From Paraburkholderia phenoliruptrix (GTDB lineage Bacteria; Pseudomonadota; Gammaproteobacteria; Burkholderiales; Burkholderiaceae), in assembly GCF_019511605.1 (NCBI RefSeq), contig NZ_JAEUAV010000007.1, forward strand, positions 186,001-250,000: DNA of 64,000 nt, read 5' to 3'. How positions within the stretch are numbered: position 1 is the first letter of the stretch; every line of letters begins with the position of its first letter. The translations under genes and the position numbers were made by a program. Below are positions 1 to 11,759 of this stretch, piece after piece. A model generated the notes under the pieces. It was not told where the DNA came from and ran no database searches. It was given only the letters and a program-made list of their open reading frames with translations.

Positions 1-1281
1 AGCGGCGGAACCGGCGACCTTTCCGGCCCGGACCAGCACCTGAACACGAACCTCCAGCTTTACACGGCGGGGCTTCAGTACAACCTCGGCGAAGACTGGA
101 CGCTCAACGCAAGCTACAGCTACAGCAAGAGCTCGCGCGATCGCAACGAGAGCACCTATTACCTGCTGAACGGCGCGGGAGATTACACCGACAGCCGTTT
201 TGCCGGCAAGGAAGGGCATCAGCTGAGCTTGTGGCAGGTGTCGGCGGAAGGGCGCGTAAAGACGGGGCCGCTGGTGCACCAACTCGTGCTGGGCGCCGCC
301 TATCAGCGCCAGACGAACGACTACGGGGCGAACAGCTTCTTCGGTCAGATCGGCACGGGCAACATCTACCAGCCCAACACCAATACGTTCTACAGCGCGT
401 CGAACTACTACACGTACCGCGACAGCGACATCACGCAAAAGGCGCTGTTCGCGAGCGACACGATCCAGTTGACCCAGCGCTGGTCGGTGCTCGGCGGCGT
501 GCGCTACACGAACTACGAGCAGCACGGCTACTCGACCACCGGCGCGACCACGTCGACGTACAGCCAGAACGGCGTGGTCACGCCGACCGTCGCGGTCATG
601 TTCAAGCTCGCGCCGACCACGACCTTGTACACGAGCTACGTGGAGTCGCTGGAGGCAGGCACGGTGGTCGGCGACACCTATGCGAATCGCGGCGAACTGC
701 TCAAGCCGTTGCGCAGCAAGCAGTACGAAGTGGGCATCAAGACCGAGCATTCCCGCTGGAGCGCGACGGCCGCGCTGTTCCGGATCGAGCGCGGCGCGGC
801 TTACGCCAACAGTGCGAACGTTTATACGCAGGACGGCGAGTCGATCTTCCAGGGTATCGAAATGGGCGGCGACGTGCGTCTCGGCAGCCACTGGAACGTG
901 GGCGGCGACCTCATGTGGATCAATACGAAATACGAACGGGGCGCGGCCAATAACGGCAATCGCGTGGCGGGCGCGCCGCAGTTCGTGGTGGCCGGCCATG
1001 CGACTTACTCTGTGCCGTACGTGCCGGGGCTGCGCATTGGCGCGGACGCCAAGTTCACCGGCAATACCAACGTGCGGCCTTCTGCGAACCTGAACGCGCC
1101 GGGCTATATGCTGGTGAATCTGGGCGCGAGCTACGCGACGCGTATTGCGGGCTACGACGTGACCTTCCGCGCTGCGATCGACAACCTGCTCAACCGCCGT
1201 TACTGGGAATACCAGTACGCGGACTACGTGACGCCGGGCGATCCGCGCACTTTGTCGCTGAACGCTCGCATCGACTTCTGA
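1..1281 (+). CDS. TonB-dependent (siderophore-type) outer-membrane receptor, C-terminal part
   Basis: The reading frame is open from the first base of the window, so the start lies upstream; 426 residues are visible. The sequence alternates aromatic and polar residues as in an outer-membrane beta-barrel. It contains the typical late-barrel segment DNLLNRRYWEY and ends in RIDF, with the terminal Phe expected for BAM-dependent insertion. Receptors of this family import ferric siderophores or other scarce ligands with energy from TonB-ExbBD. The plug domain and TonB box are outside the window, so the ligand cannot be inferred. It is followed directly by a strong hairpin terminator shared with the convergent gene. 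Confidence 0.88.
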   Translation, partial: SGGTGDLSGPDQHLNTNLQLYTAGLQYNLGEDWTLNASYSYSKSSRDRNESTYYLLNGAGDYTDSRFAGKEGHQLSLWQVSAEGRVKTGPLVHQLVLGAAYQRQTNDYGANSFFGQIGTGNIYQPNTNTFYSASNYYTYRDSDITQKALFASDTIQLTQRWSVLGGVRYTNYEQHGYSTTGATTSTYSQNGVVTPTVAVMFKLAPTTTLYTSYVESLEAGTVVGDTYANRGELLKPLRSKQYEVGIKTEHSRWSATAALFRIERGAAYANSANVYTQDGESIFQGIEMGGDVRLGSHWNVGGDLMWINTKYERGAANNGNRVAGAPQFVVAGHATYSVPYVPGLRIGADAKFTGNTNVRPSANLNAPGYMLVNLGASYATRIAGYDVTFRAAIDNLLNRRYWEYQYADYVTPGDPRTLSLNARIDF

Positions 1282-1283
1282 GC

Positions 1284-1316
1284 AAAAAAAAACGGCACCG
1301 CGGTGCCGTTTTTTAT
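1284..1316. terminator. Bidirectional rho-independent terminator
   Basis: A perfect 20-base palindrome (AACGGCACCG/CGGTGCCGTT, 1291-1310) is flanked by an A run on the left and a T run on the right. It can therefore terminate the receptor gene on the plus strand and the permease gene arriving on the minus strand. Confidence 0.9.
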
Positions 1317-1346
1317 TTGCCGGGCAAGCCTGCGTGTATCGCAGAC

Positions 1347-2432
1347 TCAGACCAGCCGAAGGTAGATCAGCTCGCGTTTGATATACGCATAGAAGATGGG
1401 CGCGGCGATCACACCAGGCAAACCGAATGCGGCTTCCATGACCAGCATGGCCACGAGCAACTCCCACGCGCGCGCCTCGATCTGCCCGCCGACAATGCGC
1501 GCATTCAGGAAATACTCGAGCTTGTGAATCAGAATCAGGAACGCGAGCGACATGACCGCGGCCGGGAAGCTCACCGAAAGCGCCACCGCCACGATAATCG
1601 TGTTCGAGATCAGATTGCCGATGACGGGCAGCAGGCCGACGATGAACGTGATCAGCACCAGCGTTTTGGAGAGCGGCAACTGGTCGTGGAAAATCGGCAG
1701 CACGACAAGCAGGAAGATGCCGGTGAACACGGCGTTGATCGCTGAGATTTTCACCTGCGCAAACACGATGCGGCGGAACGCGTCGGCGAAACGGGTCACA
1801 CGCGTGACGAACGCCGTGGAGAGCGGCAGCCGCTGCATCTGCTTTTGCGCGCTGACCGCGATAATCGCGCCGATGATCATGCCGATCAGAATATGCGTGA
1901 ACGCGCGCGCAGCCGTCTTGCCGCTTTGCTGAAGCATGTTCGCATGCGTCTGCATCAGTTCGGCGGCCTTGGTTTTCATCTGCTCGGTGTCCACCGGCAG
2001 AGTGCTCGCGATGAACTGCGGAATGCGGCCACGCGCCTGGTCGATCAGCTGCATGGCCTGGTCGAGCAGCTTCTGCACGCTCGGCACGTCGTTCTCGAAG
2101 TGCTCGATAATGCCGAGCGTGAGGCCGGTAAGGGCGCCCACGATCACCGTGGCAAGAAACACCACCGCCAGCCAGCGTGCCCGCCCGCTCGACATATGAC
2201 GCTCAATGCGCGGCGCGATGGTATGCACGAGCTGGAACACCAGCAGCCCGGCGAGCAGCGCACCCAGCAACCGTAGCTGGATCACCGCCCACATGCCCAG
2301 CAGCATCAGCACATAACTGCCGATCTCGACCGCCGAGAGTTTCGGCAGGCTCATGTTGCTGGTCAGCCTGACCGGGCGTGGGCGCAAGTCCTGCACTTGC
2401 CCGTTTTCGCTCGCCTGATTCCGCTTGGCCAT
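1347..2432 (-). CDS. AI-2E family transporter (permease)
   Basis: This 361-residue integral membrane protein belongs to the AI-2E/PerM family. It has two N-terminal hydrophobic helices, a polar middle section, and a C-terminal set of helices including the family-typical ITFIVGLLPVIGNLISNT region. Known members export quorum signals or exchange ions, and the substrate here is unknown. The gene starts about 33 bases after the uvrA stop on the same strand, so it is probably cotranscribed with uvrA. The first about 29 residues are polar and poorly typical, and an internal Met (MSLPKLSAVE) could be the true start. Confidence 0.85.
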   Translation of the reverse strand: MAKRNQASENGQVQDLRPRPVRLTSNMSLPKLSAVEIGSYVLMLLGMWAVIQLRLLGALLAGLLVFQLVHTIAPRIERHMSSGRARWLAVVFLATVIVGALTGLTLGIIEHFENDVPSVQKLLDQAMQLIDQARGRIPQFIASTLPVDTEQMKTKAAELMQTHANMLQQSGKTAARAFTHILIGMIIGAIIAVSAQKQMQRLPLSTAFVTRVTRFADAFRRIVFAQVKISAINAVFTGIFLLVVLPIFHDQLPLSKTLVLITFIVGLLPVIGNLISNTIIVAVALSVSFPAAVMSLAFLILIHKLEYFLNARIVGGQIEARAWELLVAMLVMEAAFGLPGVIAAPIFYAYIKRELIYLRLV

Positions 2433-2465
2433 GGCTTATCCGTCTCCAACCCGTGTTATGCAGCG

Positions 2466-5339
<2,874 letters not shown>

Positions 5340-5699
5340 GGATTTATTCCATGAACTGCGGAAAGAGGAAGAGGCTAAACCTGCTACTATAACGACTTTT
5401 CAAGGCCGCCGTTACGGCTTCCTGACGGCCCAAAGAGGACCTCAGGCATGCTGTAAGTCCGCGGTTCAGCGCTGCGGCAAAAGACCTAACTGGGGCCGTT
5501 TTCCGTCGGTACAAGGCGCGGCGCACGAGGCAAGGGCAATTGCTCACGCCGCGAGGCACAAGCAACTAACGAACGGCAGCGCCGGGGGTGTCGTCCGGCA
5601 GCCGCAAGGCCGCGCCGCGTGCCGCACGGCCTTCACGTGCAAAGCCGTCCGGTCGTGGCGTGCGCGCTGCGCCACCCGCTCATTCAAAGAACGCTTCCG
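5340..5699. other. Divergent intergenic region between uvrA and the MFS gene
   Basis: This 360-base region must hold the promoters of uvrA and of the MFS gene. On the minus strand, TATAGT (complement of ACTATA near 5385) could serve as a uvrA -10, but no good -35 lies at the right spacing. A plus-strand open frame runs into the MFS gene from 5619, but its product is not protein-like upstream of 5700. Nothing else is recognised. Confidence 0.4.
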
Positions 5700-6887
5700 A
5701 TGTCCAATCCGTCCGCCACATCTTCACGCATGAGCGCGCCTGAATTGCGCGCGACCGTGTCGCTCGCCGCCATCTTCGCGCTGCGCATGCTCGGTCTCTT
5801 CATGATCATGCCGGTGTTCTCCATCTACGCGAAGACGATTCCCGGCGGCGAAAACGTACTGCTGGTCGGCATTGCGCTCGGCGCATACGGTGTCACGCAG
5901 TCGATGCTTTACATTTTTTACGGCTGGATTTCCGACAAGGTGGGCCGCAAGCCGGTCATTGCGACGGGGCTGCTGATTTTCGCGCTCGGCAGCTTTGTCG
6001 CGGCGGGCGCGCACGACATGACGTGGATCATCGTGGGCCGGGTGATCCAGGGCATGGGCGCCGTGTCGTCCGCGGTCATCGCATTCATCGCCGACCTGAC
6101 CGCCGAGGAGCACCGCACCAAGGCAATGGCGATGGTCGGCGGCAGCATCGGCATTTCGTTCGCGGTTGCTATCGTCGGCGCGCCGATCGTTTTTCATTGG
6201 GTCGGCATGAGCGGCCTGTTCACGCTCGTCGGCGTGTTTTCGATTCTGGCGGTGGGCGTCGTACTGTGGGTCGTGCCGGATGCGCCGAAGCCCGTGCACG
6301 TGCGCGCGCCGTTCGCCGAAGTGCTGCACAACGTGGAGTTGCTGCGCCTGAACTTCGGGGTGCTCGTGCTGCATGCCACGCAAACGGCGCTCTTCCTCGT
6401 CGTGCCGCGCATTCTGGAAGCGGGCGGCCTGCCGGTGGCGTCGCACTGGAAGGTCTATCTGCCCGTCATGGGGCTTTCGTTCGTGATGATGGTGCCCGCG
6501 ATCATCGCCGCCGAAAAGCGCGGACAGATGAAGACGGTGCTGCTTTCCGCCATTGCTCTTATCCTGTTCGGACAGTTGTTATTGGGCGTCGCTCCGCATA
6601 CGATTCTGAGTGTGGCGGCCATCCTTTTTGTGTACTTTCTCGGCTTCAATATTCTCGAGGCGTCGCAGCCTTCGCTGGTCTCGAAGCTGGCGCCGGGCAA
6701 TCGCAAGGGCGCGGCGGCCGGCGTGTACAACACCACGCAGTCCATCGGTCTGGCGCTCGGCGGCATGATCGGCGGCTGGCTGCTGAAAGTTGACGGACAA
6801 AGCGCGGTATTTTTCACCTGCTCGGGGCTCGTCTTATGCTGGCTTATAATCGCCGCAAAGATGAAACAGCCGCCGCGCAAGGCATAA
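5700..6887 (+). CDS. MFS transporter (drug/sugar efflux type)
   Basis: This 395-residue major facilitator protein has about 12 hydrophobic segments and the cytoplasmic loop motif GWISDKVGRKP between helices 2 and 3 (family motif A). Repeats of the fold are visible at GRVIQGMGAVSSAV (helix 4) and late in the protein. It is probably an exporter in the inner membrane; the substrate cannot be told. I chose Met at 5700 (MSNPSATSS) because the 27 residues upstream in the same frame are not membrane-protein-like. It lies upstream of ssb in the same direction, with about 190 bases between them. Confidence 0.88.
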   Translation: MSNPSATSSRMSAPELRATVSLAAIFALRMLGLFMIMPVFSIYAKTIPGGENVLLVGIALGAYGVTQSMLYIFYGWISDKVGRKPVIATGLLIFALGSFVAAGAHDMTWIIVGRVIQGMGAVSSAVIAFIADLTAEEHRTKAMAMVGGSIGISFAVAIVGAPIVFHWVGMSGLFTLVGVFSILAVGVVLWVVPDAPKPVHVRAPFAEVLHNVELLRLNFGVLVLHATQTALFLVVPRILEAGGLPVASHWKVYLPVMGLSFVMMVPAIIAAEKRGQMKTVLLSAIALILFGQLLLGVAPHTILSVAAILFVYFLGFNILEASQPSLVSKLAPGNRKGAAAGVYNTTQSIGLALGGMIGGWLLKVDGQSAVFFTCSGLVLCWLIIAAKMKQPPRKA

Positions 6888-7079
6888 CAGGCTTTTTCGT
6901 GGTTTTCGCGGTGCGACCGGCGTACCCGCATCGCGAACCGCGCTCGGGGCATATCCCGGCATCACCCAGAACTCACCCGGCGGCGGGCAGAGGCGCGCTT
7001 CCAGTCCCGGGCTTGCAGGCCACGAGACGGGAACCGCGAATCGCCGTGCCGCCCGCAATGGAATCAACAGGAGAAACTC

Positions 7080-7607
7080 ATGGCATCCGTGAACAAGGTC
7101 ATTCTCGTCGGCAATCTCGGAGCCGATCCGGAAGTCCGTTATCTTCCGAGCGGCGACGCAGTGGCGAACATTCGCCTTGCCACGACGGATCGGTACAAGG
7201 ACAAGGCGTCCGGCGAGATGAAGGAGGCCACAGAATGGCATCGCGTGTCGTTCTTCGGCCGCCTCGCGGAAATCGTGTCCGAATATCTGAAGAAAGGCTC
7301 GTCGGTGTATCTGGAAGGCCGCATCCGCACTCGCAAGTGGCAAGCGCAGGACGGCACGGACCGTTATTCGACCGAAATCGTCGCTGAACAGATGCAAATG
7401 CTTGGTGGCCGCGGCGGCTCGATGGGCGGCGGCGACGAAGGCGGCTACAGCCGCGGCGAGCCGTCCGAGCGTACCGGCGGCGGTGGCGGCCGCGCGATGT
7501 CGGGCGGTGGGTCGCGTGGCGGCAGTGGTGGCGGTGGCGGTTCCAGCCGTCCCAGCGCGCCGGCAGGCGGTGGGTTTGATGAGATGGATGACGATATTCC
7601 GTTTTAA
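7080..7607 (+). CDS. ssb: Single-stranded DNA-binding protein
   Basis: SSB coats single-stranded DNA during replication, repair and recombination. The 175-residue protein has an N-terminal OB fold starting [21 protein letters not shown] long Gly/Ser-rich flexible linker runs from about residue 115, and the acidic tail DDDIPF recruits partner proteins. A clear ribosome site (AGGAGA) lies just upstream of the ATG. Placement close to uvrA on the other side of an MFS gene is familiar from Burkholderia genomes. A TATAAT at 6845-6850, inside the end of the MFS gene, could be a -10 for ssb, though its -35 is poor. Confidence 0.97.
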   Translation: MASVNKVILVGNLGADPEVRYLPSGDAVANIRLATTDRYKDKASGEMKEATEWHRVSFFGRLAEIVSEYLKKGSSVYLEGRIRTRKWQAQDGTDRYSTEIVAEQMQMLGGRGGSMGGGDEGGYSRGEPSERTGGGGGRAMSGGGSRGGSGGGGGSSRPSAPAGGGFDEMDDDIPF

Positions 7608-7631
7608 GCCCACCCTCGCGACAGCCCCCAG

Positions 7632-7661
7632 AAAAACCCCGCGCATGCCGCGGGGTTTTTT
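7632..7661. terminator. Rho-independent terminator after ssb
   Basis: AAAAACCCCGC pairs perfectly with GCGGGGTTTTT around a 7-base loop, with a T run after the stem and an A run before it. It can stop ssb transcripts and also those of the convergent DUF4239 gene. Confidence 0.9.
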
Positions 7662-7679
7662 CATGCCGGCTTGGCCGCC

Positions 7680-8480
7680 CTACCGCTCCAGATGCACCAA
7701 CGCGTCCCGCATCGGCGAACTCGAAATCATGATCGGGCCGGTGAGTGGCGTGTCCAGATCCACGATCACGTAAATCGCTGACGCAATCGACACTGCGCCA
7801 AGCGAAATGGTCACCAGGGCCAGCGCATTGCGCGGCGCGATCAGCCCGAAGCTCAGAAAAATCACGCAAAGCCAGAACGTCAGTGTCTTGAAGAAGGGCT
7901 GAGAAATCGAGCTGTGCGCTTCCTCGATGATCTTCCAGCGCGCGTCCACCACGCGGCGAAACTGCGTGAGACCGTCGTCGAGCGCGCGCTGCTGCAGCGG
8001 GTCATGCGCGCGCAACTGCCGCAATTGCTGGCCCACGGACGTCAGCAGTTCACCCAGCCGCACGTTTTCCAGCTTCTGCGAGTTGACGGTCGTGCCGATG
8101 TTTCTCGGATAATCGCCGGCCGGAGCCGGCTCTTGCGGCCATGTCGAGGCAATTGCCGCCGCCGTGTAGACGCGCAACAGTTTGCGCGCCGTGTCCGTAT
8201 CGCCGCCGTATTCCCGCAACGTCATATCCAGTTCGATGATGTCGGCTGCATAAGTGCGCAGATCGTTGGCCGCCGTGTCGAAGCTGGATTTTGCCGACGC
8301 CGTCATCAGACCGAGCACCAGCGCCGCGAACGTCACCAGCATGCCGATTACCAGTTGCACGAGCTGCACCGTTTCGTGCGCCTTGTGTTCCTCTGGCAAC
8401 AAGGGCCGCACCCAGACGCCGAAACCCGTGGCCGCGAGCAGCAGAACGAAGACCACTAGAGCCGAGCCTATTTCCGACAT
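7680..8480 (-). CDS. DUF4239 (bestrophin-like) membrane protein
   Basis: This 266-residue protein starts MSEIGSALVVFVLLLAATG, preceded by a good ribosome site (AGGAG). Two hydrophobic helices lie near the N-terminus (about 5-25 and 42-62), followed by a long polar helical section. Two more helices lie near the C-terminus (about 195-245). The spacing and the PLLPEEHKAHETVQLVQLV region match the DUF4239 family. Some describe this family as bestrophin-like channels, but its role is not established. An upstream in-frame Met at 8540 would add 20 unlikely residues. Confidence 0.8.
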   Translation of the reverse strand: MSEIGSALVVFVLLLAATGFGVWVRPLLPEEHKAHETVQLVQLVIGMLVTFAALVLGLMTASAKSSFDTAANDLRTYAADIIELDMTLREYGGDTDTARKLLRVYTAAAIASTWPQEPAPAGDYPRNIGTTVNSQKLENVRLGELLTSVGQQLRQLRAHDPLQQRALDDGLTQFRRVVDARWKIIEEAHSSISQPFFKTLTFWLCVIFLSFGLIAPRNALALVTISLGAVSIASAIYVIVDLDTPLTGPIMISSSPMRDALVHLER

Positions 8481-8762
8481 AGAAATGCTCCTATTGATGC
8501 TCGCGTCGTTTGCCGCCGCGCTCGCGCGGGCACGAGGCAACTACGCCTTCGCCACGCTCGGGGCGCCGTTCGCTGCCGTCGTCATTTGATGTGACGCAAA
8601 CGCTTGCGGCTCCACCATAAAGTTTTCAGATAAACGGCCGTAGTCCCTATGTGTGGCATTCGCTTAAATTTTGACAAAAAGTTGCGAACCATGCCGAAAG
8701 GGGCTTGGGCGCAGCATGCGTGGCCGGGGCACATTCACTGAGTATTCGGTCAGGCAGCCCAT

Positions 8763-10439
8763 ATGGAGACTAGCCCGATGCTGAAAAATCTGTCGATTCG
8801 CAGTTGCCTTACCTTGATGATCGCGTTCTTTGCCGTTGCGCTGCTGCTAGGCGCTGCGGCCGGGCTGCTGTCGCTGCGCTCGAGCAACGCGTCGCTGCAG
8901 CAGATGTACACGGTCGATACTCCCGCCGTCGCGGATCTCGAGGGCAGCGCCGGCCAGTTGTTGCGGCTGCGCCTCGCGCTGGCCACTTACGCGTCGCTGG
9001 TCGACCTGAACGATGAGGACGGCGCCAATGCGGTGCTCAAGCGTTTCGCTCAATATCAGAAGGGCTCCGACGAGCGGCTTGCCCACTATGTGAGCCGCGC
9101 GAGTGCCGACGAGGACGAGCAGCGCCTCATCAAAGACATGCAGACGAAGCGTGACACGTTCCTGCACGAGGGCGTCGAGCCGGCGCTGGCCGCGCTGAAG
9201 GCGGGCGACCGTCCCACGTTCCAGCAACTGCAGGCGCACAAGCTGCCCTCGCTATACAGCGCGTACGAAAAGGCGATGCTCGCGCTCGAACAGCTGCAGC
9301 TCGACCACGGCGCGCAGCGCTATCAGAGCGCGCAAGACCTGTTTTACGCGATCTGCGTGACGGTCGCTATCGGCATCGTCGTTTCGCTGGTCGGCTCGCT
9401 GATCGGCCGCGCCGTGCTGGTGCGCGCAATCGTGAGTCCTGTCGATGCGACCATCGCGCAGTTCCAGCGCATCGCCAATGGCGACCTGACAGGCCGCATT
9501 GTCGTCACGAGCAATAACGAAATGGGACGTCTCGCCGCCGCGCTACGCAAGATGCAGGAGTCGCTGATCGCGACAGTCAGCTCGGTGCGTCAAGGCACGG
9601 AATCTATCGATAGCGGCGTGAGCGAGATCGCCGCCGGCAATACGGATCTGTCGCAGCGTACCGAGGAACAGGCCGCGTCGCTCGAACAGACGGCCGCGAG
9701 CATCGAGGAGCTCACGTCGACAGTCAAGCAGACTGCGGACAACGCCAAAGAGGCGAGCTTGCTGGCGCAGGGCGCGTCGACACTGGCCGCGCAGGGCGGC
9801 GAGCTGACGGAGAAAGTGGTGGGGACGATGCACGAGATCGTCGACGACTCGCGGCGCATCGCCGACATTGTCGGCGTGATCGAGGGGATCGCTTTTCAGA
9901 CCAACATTCTGGCGCTGAACGCGGCGGTCGAGGCGGCGCGCGCCGGAGAACAGGGCCGCGGTTTTGCGGTCGTCGCGAGCGAAGTGCGTTCGTTGGCACA
10001 GCGAAGCGCTGCGGCCGCGAAGGAAATCAAGGCGCTGATCGAGGCATCGACCGCGCGGGTGGAAAACGGCTCGCAACTGGTCGAACGCTCCGGCTCGACG
10101 ATGACCGAGATCGTGCAGGCCATTTCGCGCGTCAGTTCGATCATGGGCGAGATTGCAGCGGCGGCAAACGAGCAGAGCACCGGCATCGATCAGGTGAATC
10201 TCGCTGTCGCACAAATGGATGAAGTCACGCAGCAGAACGCCGCGCTCGTCGAGCAAGCGGCGGCGGCCGCGAGCTCACTGGAGGAGCAGGCGCGAAGGCT
10301 GAGCGCGGCGGTGGCGGTGTTCAGGACTGACGGCGGTTCGTCGGCGCCGCATGGTCTTGCGGGCTTGCGCGATCGCAGCGTTCAGGGGGCTGGCGAGCCG
10401 TCGGTGACGAACCCGGCGGATGAGTGGGCTGCGGCTTGA
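8763..10439 (+). CDS. Methyl-accepting chemotaxis protein
   Basis: This 558-residue chemoreceptor has a first membrane helix at about 17-40 and a periplasmic four-helix-type sensor of about 155 residues. A second helix lies near 198-222, followed by a HAMP domain and the long signalling coiled coil. The hairpin tip carries the invariant [20 protein letters not shown], which binds CheA/CheW. The C-terminus ends in DEWAAA, so there is no CheR-docking NWETF-type pentapeptide. The ATG at 8763 has little Shine-Dalgarno signal; Met at 8778 ([10 protein letters not shown]) is an equally typical start. The gene stands alone, without che neighbours, as accessory receptors usually do. The ligand is unknown. 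Confidence 0.93.
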   Translation: METSPMLKNLSIRSCLTLMIAFFAVALLLGAAAGLLSLRSSNASLQQMYTVDTPAVADLEGSAGQLLRLRLALATYASLVDLNDEDGANAVLKRFAQYQKGSDERLAHYVSRASADEDEQRLIKDMQTKRDTFLHEGVEPALAALKAGDRPTFQQLQAHKLPSLYSAYEKAMLALEQLQLDHGAQRYQSAQDLFYAICVTVAIGIVVSLVGSLIGRAVLVRAIVSPVDATIAQFQRIANGDLTGRIVVTSNNEMGRLAAALRKMQESLIATVSSVRQGTESIDSGVSEIAAGNTDLSQRTEEQAASLEQTAASIEELTSTVKQTADNAKEASLLAQGASTLAAQGGELTEKVVGTMHEIVDDSRRIADIVGVIEGIAFQTNILALNAAVEAARAGEQGRGFAVVASEVRSLAQRSAAAAKEIKALIEASTARVENGSQLVERSGSTMTEIVQAISRVSSIMGEIAAAANEQSTGIDQVNLAVAQMDEVTQQNAALVEQAAAAASSLEEQARRLSAAVAVFRTDGGSSAPHGLAGLRDRSVQGAGEPSVTNPADEWAAA

Positions 10440-10949
10440 GGTTTGGGTGTCCCGGGTGTTTTGGCTGCGAGGATCGGTCGCGCAAAAGGCACGGCGCGTA
10501 GGCCGGGGCGCCAGGTCACGGCCGGTCGGTCGCGGCACGTGGCTCGTGGCTCGTAGGCCCGCGCACAAAAGTGCCCGCAATTGGGTCCCCGCACAAAGGT
10601 CGCGGCACAGAGGTGACGGCACAAAGGTGACGGCACAGAGGTACGGCAAGGAGGTCACGGCACGTAGGTGGTGGCTCGTAGGTCCCCGCACAAAAGTGCC
10701 CGCACAGAGGTCACGGCACAAAGGTCGCTGCACAGAAGTCGCGGCATATAGGTCACGGCACAAAGGTCGCAGTAGATAGCCACCGGCGCCTAGCTCACGG
10801 CGCGGGACGGGCGCATAGGCGTGGTGCCGTGAGCGCCTGTCATGTCACACGTCGCCGCGCTGCCCCCATCGCTTGAAGGCGCCCTCATCAGCCAATGCGC
10901 GCCGAACGCGCTGCACCGGCCATTATGGCCAGCCGCGCCGCTCGGCTCT
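10440..10949. other. Intergenic region between chemoreceptor and oxidase operon
   Basis: This 510-base region is dominated by the 14-bp tandem repeat. The remaining part (10820-10949) shows no gene. No clear terminator with a T run is seen for either convergent gene, so the repeat itself may be the transcriptional boundary. Confidence 0.6.
10507..10812. repeat. Degenerate 14-bp tandem repeat (minisatellite)
   Basis: About 20 head-to-tail copies of a 14-base unit close to GCACAAAGGTCACG. The GCAC phase falls at 10535, 10549, 10563, 10577, 10591, 10605, 10619 and 10633, then slips one base to 10646. It continues 10660, 10674, 10688, 10702, 10716, 10730, 10744 and 10758, with decayed units either side. 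A longer block, GGCTCGTAGG...GCACAAAAGTGCCCGCA, occurs twice, near 10548 and near 10673, which indicates higher-order duplication. The period is not a multiple of three, and the open frames through it are not protein-like. Confidence 0.9.
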
Positions 10950-11759
10950 CTACTGCATGGCTGCGTAATACTTCGCGAGGCTGTCGATCTCTGCGGACGT
11001 CATCTTCCGCGTGACATTGCGCATCTGCTCATTGATGTCGTTGTGACGCGCACCTGAAGCAAACGCCCGCATTTGCGCCGCAAGATAGACGGATGACTGC
11101 CCGCCGAGCCACGGTGCAGAACCCTTGCGGTCGAGTTGTCCGTGACATGCGGCGCACGGCGCGATATTGCGCTGCGGATCGCCCTGCATCGCGAGGCGCA
11201 CGGCGGTCGCATCGGGCGTGCTGCCGGTAGGCGCAACTTCCGCCGCCGGACTTCGCGGCAGCGACGCATAGTAAGCCGCGAGATCGTGCAGGTCCTGGTC
11301 GCTGCGCGCGGCGACAATAGGCTGCATGATCGCGTTCTGCCGCACGCCTTGCTGGTAATCGCGCAACTCCTTGTAGACCACGTCCGCGTATTGGCCGGCC
11401 AATGCCGGCGCGGTAATCTGAACGTTGCCGACCACACCGTGGCACATCGAGCAATTCTGCGTGGCGATGGTTGCGCCACGGCCGATTGAAATCGCATCGG
11501 CTCGCACGCGACGCAGCGGCGGCAGCACGACCACGTCGCTCGGCGCCGGGCCGCTGATGTTGGCGCCGCTATACCAGCTCGACGGCACGCCCGCCGCGCC
11601 GCAGATGGTTGCCCACAAGCCGCGGTTGGCGAAGGCGCTGTTGGCGGAAGGCAGCCAGACAAAGCCGATCAGGATGGAAACGACGGCAATGGCGACCGTG
11701 CCGCCCACGCTCACCGTGAACCAAGGGTTGCGCAAGCTGAAGACGCGTTCCTGATTCAT
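10950..11759 (-). CDS. Di-heme c-type cytochrome, last gene of the oxidase operon
   Basis: This 269-residue protein has an N-terminal membrane anchor (about 18-40) and then two cytochrome c domains with heme sites CSMCH and CAACH. Each is followed by a distal Met region, as in the cytochrome c4/c5 group. It starts MNQERVFSLRNPW; the ATG overlaps the TGA of the oxidase subunit I gene (ATGA), so translation is coupled. It probably passes electrons to the CuA centre of subunit II on the periplasmic side. A longer open frame upstream lies within subunit I and is not part of the protein. Confidence 0.88.
   Translation of the reverse strand: MNQERVFSLRNPWFTVSVGGTVAIAVVSILIGFVWLPSANSAFANRGLWATICGAAGVPSSWYSGANISGPAPSDVVVLPPLRRVRADAISIGRGATIATQNCSMCHGVVGNVQITAPALAGQYADVVYKELRDYQQGVRQNAIMQPIVAARSDQDLHDLAAYYASLPRSPAAEVAPTGSTPDATAVRLAMQGDPQRNIAPCAACHGQLDRKGSAPWLGGQSSVYLAAQMRAFASGARHNDINEQMRNVTRKMTSAEIDSLAKYYAAMQ

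Noticed and set aside
5340..5699. LexA (SOS) box for uvrA
   Set aside because: I looked for CTGT-N8-ACAG and found no convincing match in the divergent region.
8665..8700. Sigma-28 (FliA) promoter for the chemoreceptor
   Set aside because: GCCGAAAG at 8693 resembles the -10, but no TAAA-type -35 is at the right spacing.
10275..10763. Minus-strand open frame through the 14-bp repeats with a Cys/Arg/Leu-rich product
   Set aside because: The 14-base period shifts frame at every unit, and the frame overlaps the end of the chemoreceptor gene; no start signal.
10507..10812. CRISPR array
   Set aside because: Units are 14 bases, directly adjacent and without unique spacers; no cas genes are in the window.
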